Source: Pyrenopolyporus hunteri | Lineage: Eukaryota > Ascomycota > Sordariomycetes > Xylariales > Hypoxylaceae | DNA length: 64,000 nt | Direction of reading: 5' to 3' | NCBI GenBank assembly: GCA_902806595.1 | Contig: CADCXC010000010.1 | Coordinates: forward strand, 1,984,001 to 2,048,000 | Part shown: positions 20,633 through 32,083 of the stretch, one piece after another | Position numbering within the stretch: position 1 is the stretch's first letter | Layout of the letters: each line of letters starts with the position of its first letter | The notes under the pieces: model-generated | Seen by the model: only the letters and a program-made list of their open reading frames with translations | Database searches by the model: none | Told to the model about the DNA's origin: nothing | Program-made: the position numbers and the translations under genes

Positions 20633-22706
20633 TTACGCCTTTGCCTTAGCCTTCTGTTTTTCAAGTTTTCTCCTCTTTGCTCTGAGCTTCTGGTCTTCGG
20701 CGCTCTTTTTGCTGTTAGTGTATTGCATCTGCTCGAACAGCTTCCTCTTCTTCTTGCTAAGCATTCCCTTCGCCCTCTCCAGCTCCTCGGCTTCTTCTTT
20801 AGCTTGCTTCGCGAGTCGCTTTCTCGCTTCTACTTTAGCCTTGGATGCAGGATTTGAAGGGTTTTGCTTGATCGGTTTGCCCGTCAATTCGGCCTCAAGC
20901 TCCCTCTGGAACTGCAGTTCGGCAGCCTGCGCATCATCCTCAGAGTCATTTGCGTCGTCGCCGTTCGCTGCCTTTTCGTCTTCCGAGAAGCCTCCGAACG
21001 AATTATTATCGCCCTCTTCATTCTCTTCATCGTCAGACTCCGCAACATCCATACCGTCGGCCCCTTCCCCGTCCTCATCTACTTCTTCTTCGTCGGTATC
21101 CTCCAACGCTTCACCCTCAGTCTGCTGTTCCTCTAACGGCACCGTTGGGTCGTATGCGCCCTGGGTATTTTGCACGAACGGGCTCAAATGCGGCGGTAAT
21201 TGCGCCCCGGGAGCATAGAGATCCGGTCGTTTTAGTTCCCCGTCGTTTATGCTATCCCAGACCCATTGAGGTTGCACATAGATCCGACCAGGCATCCTTT
21301 GGTTCGACGCAAGCTTCTGCGACGTCTGGTTATCCTCACCATCGCCTTCTTCTTGCGTAGCAGCTTGTATGACCGGTCGGTCAACTATTTGGTGTGTAAT
21401 GGACGGGTCCCGCTCGTTCGTTGTGTATGCGCCCTCGCCCAATACGGAATCCCAACCAATACGCTTACAACCAAACGCACGAAGTATGAACTCGAGTGGT
21501 TGTCTCGGCGTTTCCCGGGATAGATAGAATGTGCAGTTAGCAAACAGCGACTCGGGTTCGCTGCCCGAATAGCTAGGTTGCGGCAGAATATCACCACCCG
21601 GCGCGGCCGGCTCGAACTTGTCGATTGCGTCGGTCGGCGCATCATCCTTATCTGCGTCGGCCTCGGCCTGATCGCCATCGACGTCCACCTCCCTCATCTC
21701 TCGGATGAGCTTGTTCACCTCGGCTTGTGTCTTGGGGTCCGGACCGGCTTCCGCGTCGCCGTTCGTTAGCCGTGCCGGGGTTTCGTCGGCGACAGCAGTC
21801 GCTAGATTGCCCTCGAGCTTGAAGGCGCCTAGCTCGCCGGCGCCGTCATCTTTAGTCTGGTCAAACTTGGGCGGGTACTTTAGGCCAATTGAAGTGTATA
21901 GACGAAAGTTAACGAAACCCAGAAGGGTCATGTAGAATTCAACGAAGGTGCCCATGATCCTGAAATCGATATCTCCAACCACTCTTTGGTTGAACTTGTA
22001 CGGAACAAGCCATAGGATATCTTCGCCTTGGATATTCGCCTGGTAGTAAATACCCTTGATGGATAGGAAGGACTTGCGCAAGCTCTGAGACACAATCAGG
22101 TAATGCTGAAACTCGAGGCATAGCCGCTCGCAACGCGCAATCATCTTCGCCGGGACAGTGGATGTGGACGGGAGATTCGCAAAGAGAAATAGCATGGAAA
22201 GGCAGTCGTCGAGATCGCGCAGGGCGTCGACAAATGTGGGATATCGTTCTCGGATAACATGGTCGAGGGTATATCGTGGCTTGCCCGTCTTCTCAGGCCT
22301 TGCGGCGTTGCGCTCGAGTCGGCTCGCGTCGCCAACATCGCCGCGACCAAGCGCTCTAGATATTTTCTTCTCAAGGGCCTTCTGCTCTCTGAACTTTTGT
22401 AATAGTGGTTCGTGCAAGAGGTACTGTATGTCCTTGGCGTAGTAGAAGGTGGTCGAGGCCGTAGAGCTCTTGGAAGCCTTCTTCCTGTTCCTGGGCTCCC
22501 TAGGAAAAATTCTAAAGCTGAAGTTAGGTATTGCTCACACATGCGCGACTCAAAAAGAGCCCAAGTTCGTAAGAATAGTCTTACCCTTTCCATATGCACA
22601 GCTTTCGAAAATCCGGAAGACTGATCTGAAGCTTCTTCACAGCTTGCGTTCGGGTGATGTAGTTTTTGGCATTTCCAGCCTCGCCCTTCTTCTTTATCCT
22701 GCCCAT
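20633..22706 (-). CDS. NOP7: Pescadillo homologue, ribosome biogenesis factor
   Basis: Two exons, 22706-22585 and 22511-20633, give 666 residues. The N-terminal Pescadillo domain is unmistakable (ISLPDFRKLCI, KGIYYQANIQGEDILWLVPY, EFYMTLLGFVNFRLY). A BRCT domain begins near residue 362 (SLFANCTFYLSRETPRQPLEFIL), followed by a long Asp/Glu-rich stretch and a Lys/Arg-rich coiled-coil tail carrying nuclear or nucleolar signals. Nop7 forms the PeBoW complex with Erb1 and Ytm1 in the nucleolus and is needed for 27S pre-rRNA processing and 60S assembly. Length and domain order are normal. It is divergent from PIG-U and directly downstream of the RRN9-like gene's promoter, so two rRNA-pathway genes are adjacent. 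Confidence 0.95.
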
Positions 22707-23262
22707 ATTCGCGATTTGTATTCGAGCGATTGCCTAGTCCTTTGTAATTGTTCAAGAAGAAGCCGGGCAGCCAGTCGACAATGGAAGGATTGACGAAAGG
22801 CAGTTTGACTTCGAAATATAAAAAAAAGGTTCGGCGGGGCGTTCACTTTTTTTTTTTTTCCTTCCTCAAGAGCCAAAACTGAAATTGCCGAGCTTGACCG
22901 CCTCATTAGCGGCGAGAGCTAGTCCGGAAGTGCTCTAAAAATCGGTATCGATAAGGCTAGTGGCTGCTAGCACAATTTACAGGTACCTCTCTAGGCAAGA
23001 CCCTGCTAGCTGTCCCCTGCCCCGTCCCGCAAGCAGCTTTCCTCAGCTGGAAAGTGCCAAGAAAGACACGGGATAGGTTGGGGAAATCGGGATCCTCCTA
23101 CGTAGTAAATTTCGAGAATCCGAGTAAGCACGAAGCGTTCCGATTTCCAATTTCACGATTTCCAATTCCAATTCCACTTCCACTTCCAATCAACAACCAA
23201 AGATACTTTGGTACCTCGAGCAAAGCACCTCAGCCTGCGGACGACGACGATGGAATCGCATT
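22707..23262. promoter_or_regulatory. Divergent promoter, NOP7 (-) / PIG-U (+)
   Basis: 556 bp between divergent start codons. A run of about 13 T at about 22847-22860 is a likely nucleosome-depleting tract shared by both genes. A short series of near-identical CCAATTCCA-like steps lies at 23150-23190. Confidence 0.45.
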
Positions 23263-24706
23263 ATGAGTCGCGGTAAAATGCATTTCCAGGAGACAGCCGG
23301 TCTATATGCTGCCGCCGCTCTGCTGCGACTAATATTATTCGCCTTCTTCCCTGGACTTCCAGACCTGCTTACGGCCCGTGTCGAGATCTCGACCCCAGTC
23401 ACCAGCTTCAAGAGATGTATGAGCGCACCTTTACACCCTCTCAGCCGATGACAGCTCTTCCTTCTTAAACACGCGAATGTGTGACAATGTGAACTTGAAG
23501 GCTCACCATCTCCTACAGTGCAGGAAGGCTTGTTCCTCTATAATCACAACGTCTCCCCGTACGATGGCGGCGTCTACCACCAAGCGCCCTTACTCCTCCC
23601 GCTCTTCTCTCTCCTCCCGGACCCGTCGACGTATCCCATATTCGCGTACGTCCTTTACATCATAGTAGACCTACTATGCGCCGACGCGCTTTACAAGATT
23701 GCCGAATCAGGCGAAGCCGCTTCATCGAAGCTCTATACGTCAGCTCGCAAGGAGAGGAGATGGAGCGGTTACATTGTGGCTGCCATGTATGGCCAACCCA
23801 TTACAACCTCTAAACACCAGATCGCATTTAACTAACACGGATATTCACAGCTACCTCTTTAACCCGTTTACGATCGCGACGTGCATGGCCCGGCCGACGA
23901 ACGCCTTCACCACGTGCGCCATACTGCACGCAATCGCGAAGGCCATAGCCGGCAACCCCTTTACGTCCATGCTAGCCCTCTCGTTCGCTACTTACCTCTC
24001 GATGTATCCCATCCTGCTTCTGCCTCCGTTAATACTGCTCGCCTATGACCGCCAGCACGATTCAAAAAGGACCGCTTCGCTATGGCGATTCGCGGGTATC
24101 AACGTAGCAGCGGTCATCCTCTGTCTCTCGGTCCTGTTCGTGGGCTCTTATCTCCTGACGGGGTCCTGGGAATTCCTTGCCTCAACCTACGGTATCCAAC
24201 TAACGCTGACCGACCTTACGCCCAACGTTGGGTTATGGTGGTACTTCTTCATCGAGATGTTCGACAGCTTCCGCGCCTTCTTCCTCGGCGTGTTCTGGCT
24301 ACACCTGTCATGCTACGTCGGCGGGCTCTCGATCCGCATCCGGTCGCAACCCCTTGCCGTGCTAACCATTCTCATCGGCATATTTGCCATCTTCAAGCCG
24401 TACCCTAGTATCGCTGATACAAACTTATTCCTCGCCATGGTGCCGCTTTTCAGACACGTGTTTCCGCTCCTGCGATACTCGTTCGTGACCGCAGCCACCA
24501 TTCTCTACGCCACGTTCTTAGGCCCCTCTTTCTACTACCTGTGGATCTACGCAGGTAGCGGAAACGCAAATTTCTTCTACGCCATCACCCTCGTCTGGAG
24601 CCTAGGCCAGAGTTTACTAGTGAGTGACCTGACGTTTGCGGTACTCCGAGACGAGTGGGAGCTTGAGCGGCCCGAGATGGTCGGGAAAGAAATCCGACAG
24701 ATTTAG
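23263..24706 (+). CDS. GAB1: PIG-U/Gab1, GPI transamidase subunit
   Basis: Three exons, 23263-23416, 23519-23786 and 23851-24706, give 425 residues. It is polytopic throughout, with about eight or more hydrophobic segments. Family landmarks are visible: TPVTSFKRLQEGLFLY near residue 50, SPYDGGVYHQAPLLLPLF, YLFNPFTI near the start of exon 3, FIEMFDSFRAFF and PLFRHVFPLLRY. PIG-U/Gab1 (yeast Cdc91) is a membrane subunit of the ER GPI transamidase, which attaches GPI anchors to proteins with the cleavable C-terminal signal. The splice choices rebuild the conserved LQEGLFLYNHN and AAIYLFNPF junctions. The start could also be the internal Met at 23278. Confidence 0.93.
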
Positions 24707-26261
24707 CCATCACGTTGGGGTCGTATGTCTGTCGTCAGAGTTGTAGAATTACTAGAAGGATACTCGGCTCGGTATGGACATGATTCGCGATGAACAAGAA
24801 AGACTAGAGCATAGCATGAATGCCATAGAAATATAACAAATTCTTTGAAATTATAACCTCAGTTTACACTCCTTCGCGCCAGATACGTCCCTTAACTGCG
24901 AACCAGACTTCGCATGAATACAACAGGTCGCTTCTTATCTAGGCGCCTGCTAACCCAACCATGTCACGTCTTCCGATGTTCGAGAGCTAATGAATTCTCT
25001 AAGGAGAGTGACCCCCTATTCGCGTCGCAATATCTGATCTAGCAGGTATACAAATATTCAACCCTTAGTATCAAACACAAGACCGGGAAAAGGAAGGAAA
25101 GGAAGCCCGAGCTATCGTATAAGGCATAAACACTTCAGAGGCTATTGATTTCGATATCTTAGTCGATTCAGCCATTCTCACAGATAAAAGCCTTTAGATC
25201 CATCATCCCATCCTATATTTCTAGGTTCCTATATAGGGGGGAAAGAGGAAAAGGGGCAAGGATGAAAACAGCTATATGACCAAAGGGACCCCGGAGCCTA
25301 GATATTCGTTGATCGGTTTAAAATAACCATACTTTCGGAGCAGAGCAAGACACCAGGAAGCCCCGAAGAAAGCATATACGGACAGAAAAGGGGCTGGATT
25401 TTTCATGTACACCTAATGCCAGTCTATAACGACGTAGCGCAGAGAACCGCAGAGACTCGAGTTCCCACGCTACACAAACACGTACTAACACTCCGGGACA
25501 CCCCCAGAGTACCTATATAGAATCGTCATCGTCTCGCCCTACTCTTGCGGCTGACCCGATCTACCCAAGACCGTCAAGCGATCCTCGTACCGACCCGATA
25601 TATATTCAAGTAGGGGTCTGTGCCTGTGAGATTATATAAATAGAGGTTCGCGAGATAAGCCGTCCCAATCTAATAGAACCACCCAACGGGGAGGATCCCG
25701 TATTTCCCATTTACACGCCCCGAAGTACTCGTGGGGAAAGATACCTACCTTCATCCGTAACAGAAAGGAACAACAGAGCCTCACCACGAAGAGCCCACTC
25801 GCCTTCGGGCGGCCGCGTAAGGCGATGAAGTTATAATACGGGAAGGAAGCTTACGGAACCGGATCCGAGATGACGAGGGCTTCGTATAATTCATATATGT
25901 AGGCACCGGCACGGAAGGGCGCAGCATGGAATTCCGTCCTATGTAAGAGTACTTAATCCTTGGACAACCCTTGGTTTGCTGGAAACTCGATATATCAATT
26001 CAGTGGTATCTAACGCTCAAACGCCCCAACGAACCCGAACCAACTTTTAGTTTGTTACAGCGTAAAGGGCACATCATGATCATCTCGTAATCCTTTGGCG
26101 CGCATGTCCGTTTTCCTTTCGACCGGTACATGACCTCAACGTCGAACTCAGCCACCTCTCTTCGTGGGGATGCGCCGGTCTCAGGCTCGGCGTCGACAAT
26201 GCACTTACATCTGGGCATCCCCTTCATGTGAGTTGTCCTAGTTGGGTGGGAAGGTCTACGG
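24707..26261. other. Intergenic between convergent PIG-U and Sam37 genes
   Basis: 1.55 kb between two stop codons with no recognisable gene. A 75-residue minus-strand frame at 26000-26227 contains a few cysteines but shows no family pattern. The spacing is unusually long for a convergent pair. Confidence 0.45.
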
Positions 26262-27558
26262 TTACTCCCAATCAGGTATACCGCGCAATATCGATCCTAT
26301 CTCTCCAAATTGGTGTAGTCCGGGCCTGTCGCTCTTGAAGGCCTCGAAACGGTGCGTGCTAGCACCGAACGGCGATAGCGCGCGGAAGACAGCTGCAGCG
26401 CCCAGTAAGGCCACGCTCACAATTGCTCCCCCGACGCCGACGATCAGGTGAGTAGAATCCTTCACGTCATGTTCGCCCCGGGTGACGACGCCGCCTTTGC
26501 GCCACTTCTGCCAGCCATTCCCGGCGCCTGGAACAGCTTCGATAGATCCTTCGGCGAAGCGACCAATCAGGCCCAACGCACCCCTCGGCAGGGGTTCCCT
26601 CCAGGACAATTCCTGAACGCGCCCATAGGAATCCAGCTCCCGCGTAAACCCGACTAAGCGACTATAGGATTTTTCTAGAGCGGTTTTCAAAATAGGATTC
26701 GGTGTTTGCACGCGCATCAGCTGAAGATAGCCGTAAGCCAAGAAATCAAGGGATGACGGTTCGTCGTCCCGCAGGAAGAACGTTTTATCCCCGCGAAGTT
26801 GGTCTAGGACAGCATAGAAGTCCTCTGCGAAATGCTGGAAGCGGATGGCAGCCGTGTGTTCGGGCTGCAGCTTCTTACTAGGACCTAACCGCTCTCGGAG
26901 CCGAAGAAATCCAGTGGACGTAGTTTCAGCCATTGTACTCGAAGACGATTCCTCAGCGTCAACTTCAGCCGCGAGGTAACCAATGCCAAGATGCTCAGCC
27001 TTCTCGATAGCGGCGGCACGGACAGCTGGGGGAACGGTCCACGTGAGAGGGAACGGGAGCAGGGATGAGTAGGCAGGTCGGGTCGTTTCGACCCAAGCTC
27101 GCGGGGAGAGGTAAAGCGACATCGCAAGTAGACCAGAGCCCCGCGTCGCTAAAAACGATGCGCAGGCGAGGGCATCAGCCCTCTGAAGCGGTGTGAGGTC
27201 ATCGTCGATGTGTAAATCCCCACGTTTGCTGAGATATGAAACGATGTTCGAGAATCCCGAAGTCCAGGTACCTCGATGACTCAAGGCGGGGAGGCGGTCT
27301 AACGGCGTATGATCAGCTGTCAATCCCTAGCTCTGGTTGAGAGACGTTTTCGGCGCGAATATCACGAGGTTTTTGTTTAATTAGGGAGGATCAAAACGGG
27401 GCCCTACAATCTGTGCTGACCGCGGCGTCATTGCTGGCGATCAGGGTCCAATCTTGGCGGGGAACGTAACGGCGGAAGCATGCGACGGCGGCTAGACATT
27501 CAGGATCGATAGAGTCGAGGCCAAACGCCGGTCCCCAGACGTGGAGTTCCAATACCAT
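26262..27558 (-). CDS. SAM37: Metaxin/Sam37, mitochondrial outer-membrane SAM complex subunit
   Basis: Two exons, 27558-27408 and 27316-26262, give 401 residues. The N-terminal metaxin (GST-like) half begins LELHVWGPAFGLDSIDPECLAAVACFRRYV and continues across the junction into LPALSHRGTWTSGFSNIVSYL. The second half has the C-terminal GST-like helical part (FFLRDDEPSSLDFLAYGYLQLM). One membrane segment sits at about residues 345-370 (IVGVGGAIVSVALLGAAAVF). Sam37 cooperates with Sam50 and Sam35 in inserting beta-barrel proteins into the mitochondrial outer membrane. Placing the first exon matters, since the exon 2 frame alone starts inside the intron and would lose the first 50 residues. Confidence 0.9.
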
Positions 27559-30500
27559 TTCGGAGGGGGTCGTATGTACCTATTCACAGGCGCATGTAGT
27601 GTGAGGAGAGAGAAAAGCAAAGAGAGGGCGACCGGGGGTATCAGCTGGATAGTGGATAGGATCAGCTATAACGACACCCGGGATATTCTCGACTATCCAA
27701 TAGAGGAGCCAAGCTTCGAGGTATGGATATCAATGTGAGGCTGCGACGATGACCGGACGAATAGCGCGAGTTGGAGGGATTGCCAAAATCGCAACCGAAG
27801 AACCAAATCACAGGAGCATCCGGCGCGCGAATTGGCTCTGGTGCGAATGGGAACCCCGGACCCCGGATGCCTCTCTGCCTCTGTGCGTCGACGTTCGGGC
27901 TGCAACGGTATCTCAGTAAAGTAGAGAAAATTTTGAACTAGGAGCGTGATGCGAAGAGTTGATTATCCTATTCGGGTTGAAATTGGAAGTCGATCCCGCC
28001 CCTTGTATTTCCCTTGTATTTTTGATCGGGCGGTTATGAGCCTGTAAAATCCGAAGTTGATGGGGAATTTGATGGGAATTGATGGAGATTCGATGGGGAT
28101 TATCTCGAAAATCATCCCCGGATTCGGTTATCAGCTCGTTTCAGGGTCCAATCCACGTGGTGATAAGCCCGCTACGTACCCTACGTAATTAATTGCTACT
28201 TCGTTTTTTCTATTTCATTGACGTCATTCATTTTAACGATTAGACACGTCCCTCTAGGGCCCCTACCTACCTAGGTACCTACCGCAAGTACCACCTAACC
28301 TAAACCGATACTACATATCAAGGCTAGACGAGGCTATTCCCGGTAAAGGCTGCCACTACCCTATCCTTATCCCTATTCTAAACTTTTTGGCTTTTAAGTA
28401 ACCTTCTTCTTTCTCGCCTCCCCCTGATGATCCAGGGGGTGGCAAAAAGAATGAAAAAAAAAAAAAAAAAAAAGTTGAAATACATAGACGAGATGAAACA
28501 TTAATTTCATGTATCTCGCCAACCAAAATCGAGTATCGTGTTAAATAGCGTTTTGTCTGCGCAATGAAAATGAAATGCATGGAAAACCGGCTTTGCCTGG
28601 AATCTATAGTCGATCGATGGTTTTGCTAACAGCCGATGGGAAGAGATCGACGACCTAGTCCGGCCACATCTGTTTGCGCGCCAAGTTGCTAAAAAAGCAG
28701 CCCTGATATTAAAATTGTCTTTAATTTGGAACAGGTGAATATCACCCACTGGGTATGCAGATTGAGGCTTGCTTATCGGCTCAAATCGGTTCCGTCTGGG
28801 GCAGAGGGTTGCCCGCAAGAAGAGAGGTACAGTACATATTTTTTTTTCTATCGTGATCAGCCGTGGGGGGGGCATGGAAGAGGGATGGGGAAAGAAGCGG
28901 GTAAGACGGCCACGTTTCTTGAGAAAAAAAAAATTGAGAAATTACACGACATCGGAAATACCAGCGCTATAATTTTTTTTTTTTCTTTTTTACCACAATA
29001 TACGATACCCGCGCCGACATGGTTCCTTGCGGGACGGGAGTCACGCGGCCTCTAAACCCTGCATATCCTATTTTCAGATGGAATAACTCAAATACTTCGA
29101 CGCCTCTATTTCAGAACTATTCTCTTGGTGGCTTGGTCGCATACCCTAGATGTCTTGGAATACTCGGCATACATGCCTCATAGCAGACATCGCGCAAGAA
29201 AGAAAAAAGGGGGGGCGGGCTCTAAACGCTTCCGCCCCACTCCGCTGTGCCCGCTGCGGCGCTGCGCTCCGTCTTCGTCAGAGTTGCGGAATTTTGTTTT
29301 TCTTAGAAATAAATTGTGCGTGGTAGGCTGTTCTCGTCAATAGTATTATTGATGTTATTATCTCGGTCCTGAGCTAGACGTTAGCCTCCATATCGCACCA
29401 CCACCATGCAATGCTGCCCAGGACCCCATGCCAGTTTAATATAGAGGAAAAAGGGCTTCAGACCAACTTAAGTGAGATGGTCGAAAGACACTATTCACAT
29501 TCTGGGCTAACCTCCCGTTGACCGCTCGGATGGTTAGCAACTGAGGGGGGAGCATTGCGCCGCACTACTGATAGAAGGATGCTTTCACGAGTCATAATGT
29601 CGCCCAACGACGAAAAATACTAACGGAAATATATTCGCGGCGCAGTATACCCATCACTAACGAACCTCGCCCCTCTTGATAACCCACCGCACCGGTATTC
29701 CCCCTCCCCAGACACCCCCCTCTATCTGTTCTACCAAACATAGCAACGTGCTCGCTGCCGTAGCCATCCCGTGCGCCTGGTGTATGGACGGTTCTAACGT
29801 CTAGTTTAGCCGGCGATCGGGGTTTACGGATCAGGATCAGATCCCGAAGATCCAGAGCGACGGGCTCGAACTCTGTTTTGTTCTGTGACTGAATTATCAC
29901 CGAATTACGATGCCTATTTGCGACAACTATGATGTAAGGGCTGGGTTGATCCGACGCGCTGCGAAAGATGCCCCTCTTGTTCTCCCTAGCGGGCCGCGCG
30001 CGAGCCGCAGGCAGTCTGGACCGGCATATCGGGTTCGGACCCCTCGCGCTTCGATAGGTATTCGCTCAGGTAGGTAGGTAGGTAGCCAGTAGGTTAGCAT
30101 CGATTCACCGACTTTGCATGTTTCCCTTACGTCCCACTGCCCGTGACGAGAGAGAGGCAATGACTCGCATCGTGCTGGTTAGGTAGAGAGTCTAGTCGGT
30201 TAGCCAGCGTCGAGTCCCACTTTTTGGAATTACCCAAAATAGGAAACGAGTGCATGAATTAACAAGACGCGATCTTAACCGAGGTCAGGGGTGAGAGACA
30301 GATTGACGACCGGAGCAAATGAAGTTTGTACAAATCAACTGCCGTTACGAACAGCTCGATTAACAATTATGACTAGTCCGAAGCACTGCAGCAAATATTT
30401 GACTGAGTTGAAAATGTTTGTTTGTTTCTATTCATATCATTCCAATGGGCTCGACCGCTCAGCGCGGATCTCCCCGGTATCATTCATGGTTGTTCCGTTC

Positions 30501-31646
30501 GCCAACCCCCAATTCTCATTCCAAGTCGTGAAAGTCTGCCGCCATCCTTCCCGTGGGGGTATCCAGCGCACGCGGAGCCATTCTATGTAGAATGGTGCTC
30601 CGGCGATGCTATCTCTATAAGTACAATTGATGACGTAAAAGCGAGGAAATACCGTAACACCCTATTGTCACCAAGATACCCCGTATTCTCCCCCCGAATG
30701 AGAAAATGACCGATGACTTTCCCCCTCCTCCCCCTTTTCTCAATGCGTTACGGCCGTTGGGTGGCCTGAGATTATTAAAATTGTCCTATACCCGATGAAA
30801 TAGTACAGATCAACCATCCTGGGCAATGATCAGAGAATGTATGACGGAGGTGATCCTTTGAGCCAGCTCTGGGAGATGCGGAGCAATGCGACGACTGGAA
30901 GGGCAGAAGTAGGAAGATCGCGGTGCGTTTTCGACGATGTGGTGCGTGGACGGCTTCAGGGTGGCATGGTTTGATTCTGCGGTCCGCCGTTCATTAAAGT
31001 TGGGATGCAGGGTTCGTGCATGTGTCCGTGTACGAACAACGTCGTAGCAATGCCAGGGGCTCGGAAGCAAGAGACTTCGAGGCGCGCATGACAATGCAAC
31101 GCAGCGCCTGCGATCACTTGCATACCCGAAATGCACCTTTTTAATGATGGAAAATCGAAAGCTGGAAAAGGGCAGGATGGAAGTGAGCGGATCCCTAGGA
31201 ATTATTCCCCTTGGCACATCGTCCGACGGTCGTACGTGTTGCTCTGGTCGCATTAATCGTATCCGTGGCTGCTAATTCTTCAGGAGGCTACCGATGCCTC
31301 CTCTCTCTCTCTATCGATCCAAGTCGTCGACGTCCGGCACTTTATTGGCAAAGTCTATACAAGACTCTAGCGCAATGTTGGCGAACGGTCCGCCTAGCCA
31401 CTCTTCGGTAGAGGAGGCAGAGGGCGGCTAGGCGGGGGGCCGGGGCACGGCGGGAGCTGAGAAGGTCGCTGGGAGGACATGTCGAACTCGGGAGTGATGC
31501 AGGCCATTGTGATAGCGTGGGTTGGTATGTTATATAATGCAGGGCTAAGTTGCGCCGAGACGAGTAGCTCAGTTATGATCGTGATGCTTAAGGAAGCGTT
31601 GAAGATGTAAGATGAGCTTTGGATCTGGAGTTCAGATACAAATATA

Positions 31647-31670
31647 TAGTAGTAGTTGTAGTAGTAGTAG
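31647..31670 (+). repeat. (TAG)n microsatellite
   Basis: Imperfect run of TAG units in non-coding sequence, with one TTG interruption. Confidence 0.8.
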
Positions 31671-32040
31671 ATATTGGATGTGTTCCTTGGTGATCTTGCT
31701 TTGGTCTGTCAGGTGAACTTGAGATGAGCGAGAGATCCTGGGGTGATGGGAAGAGGATGCCTTATGTATGATCGGTCGTCTTCTTGGAAGGTGAGCGAGA
31801 TACAATATACGGTACGATACATGCCATCAGGTAGCTTCGATTCCTAGCCCATTCCCAAGGCTCATCAATGTAATATCGACTAGTACGACACATTACGAAG
31901 TACATGCCTACTTGGAATACATACACCGCCAGACTACGAGTACATAGATTCGCAAGTCTGGCAAGTATTGATTCCTAATCTCTCAGTAAGATTATCGTAG
32001 GGGTTAGGCTATGGAGGTACATGCCAATCCCGTACACAGC

Positions 32041-32083
32041 CGTGTACCCGGCCATGTACCCAGCCATGTATCCAGCCATGTCG
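32041..32083 (+). repeat. 12-nt minisatellite, about 3.5 units
   Basis: Units of CATGTACCCAGC type follow each other at 32041, 32053 and 32065, with a partial fourth unit. Each unit is a multiple of three and keeps an open frame, but no gene is supported around it. Confidence 0.75.

Noticed and set aside
26000..26227. 75-residue minus-strand frame with several cysteines
   Set aside because: Cysteine spacing does not match the small Cys-rich pair and no family pattern is seen.
28454..28473. A-tract as a retroposon tail
   Set aside because: No target-site duplication or reverse-transcriptase or SINE-like body next to it.
29865..29885. GTTCGAGCC on the minus strand, tRNA-like
   Set aside because: Flanking bases do not form a T-arm stem; no cloverleaf found.
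30810..31253. 147-residue minus-strand frame in the gene desert
   Set aside because: No domain, low-complexity Arg/Ser/His mix, typical of a chance frame.
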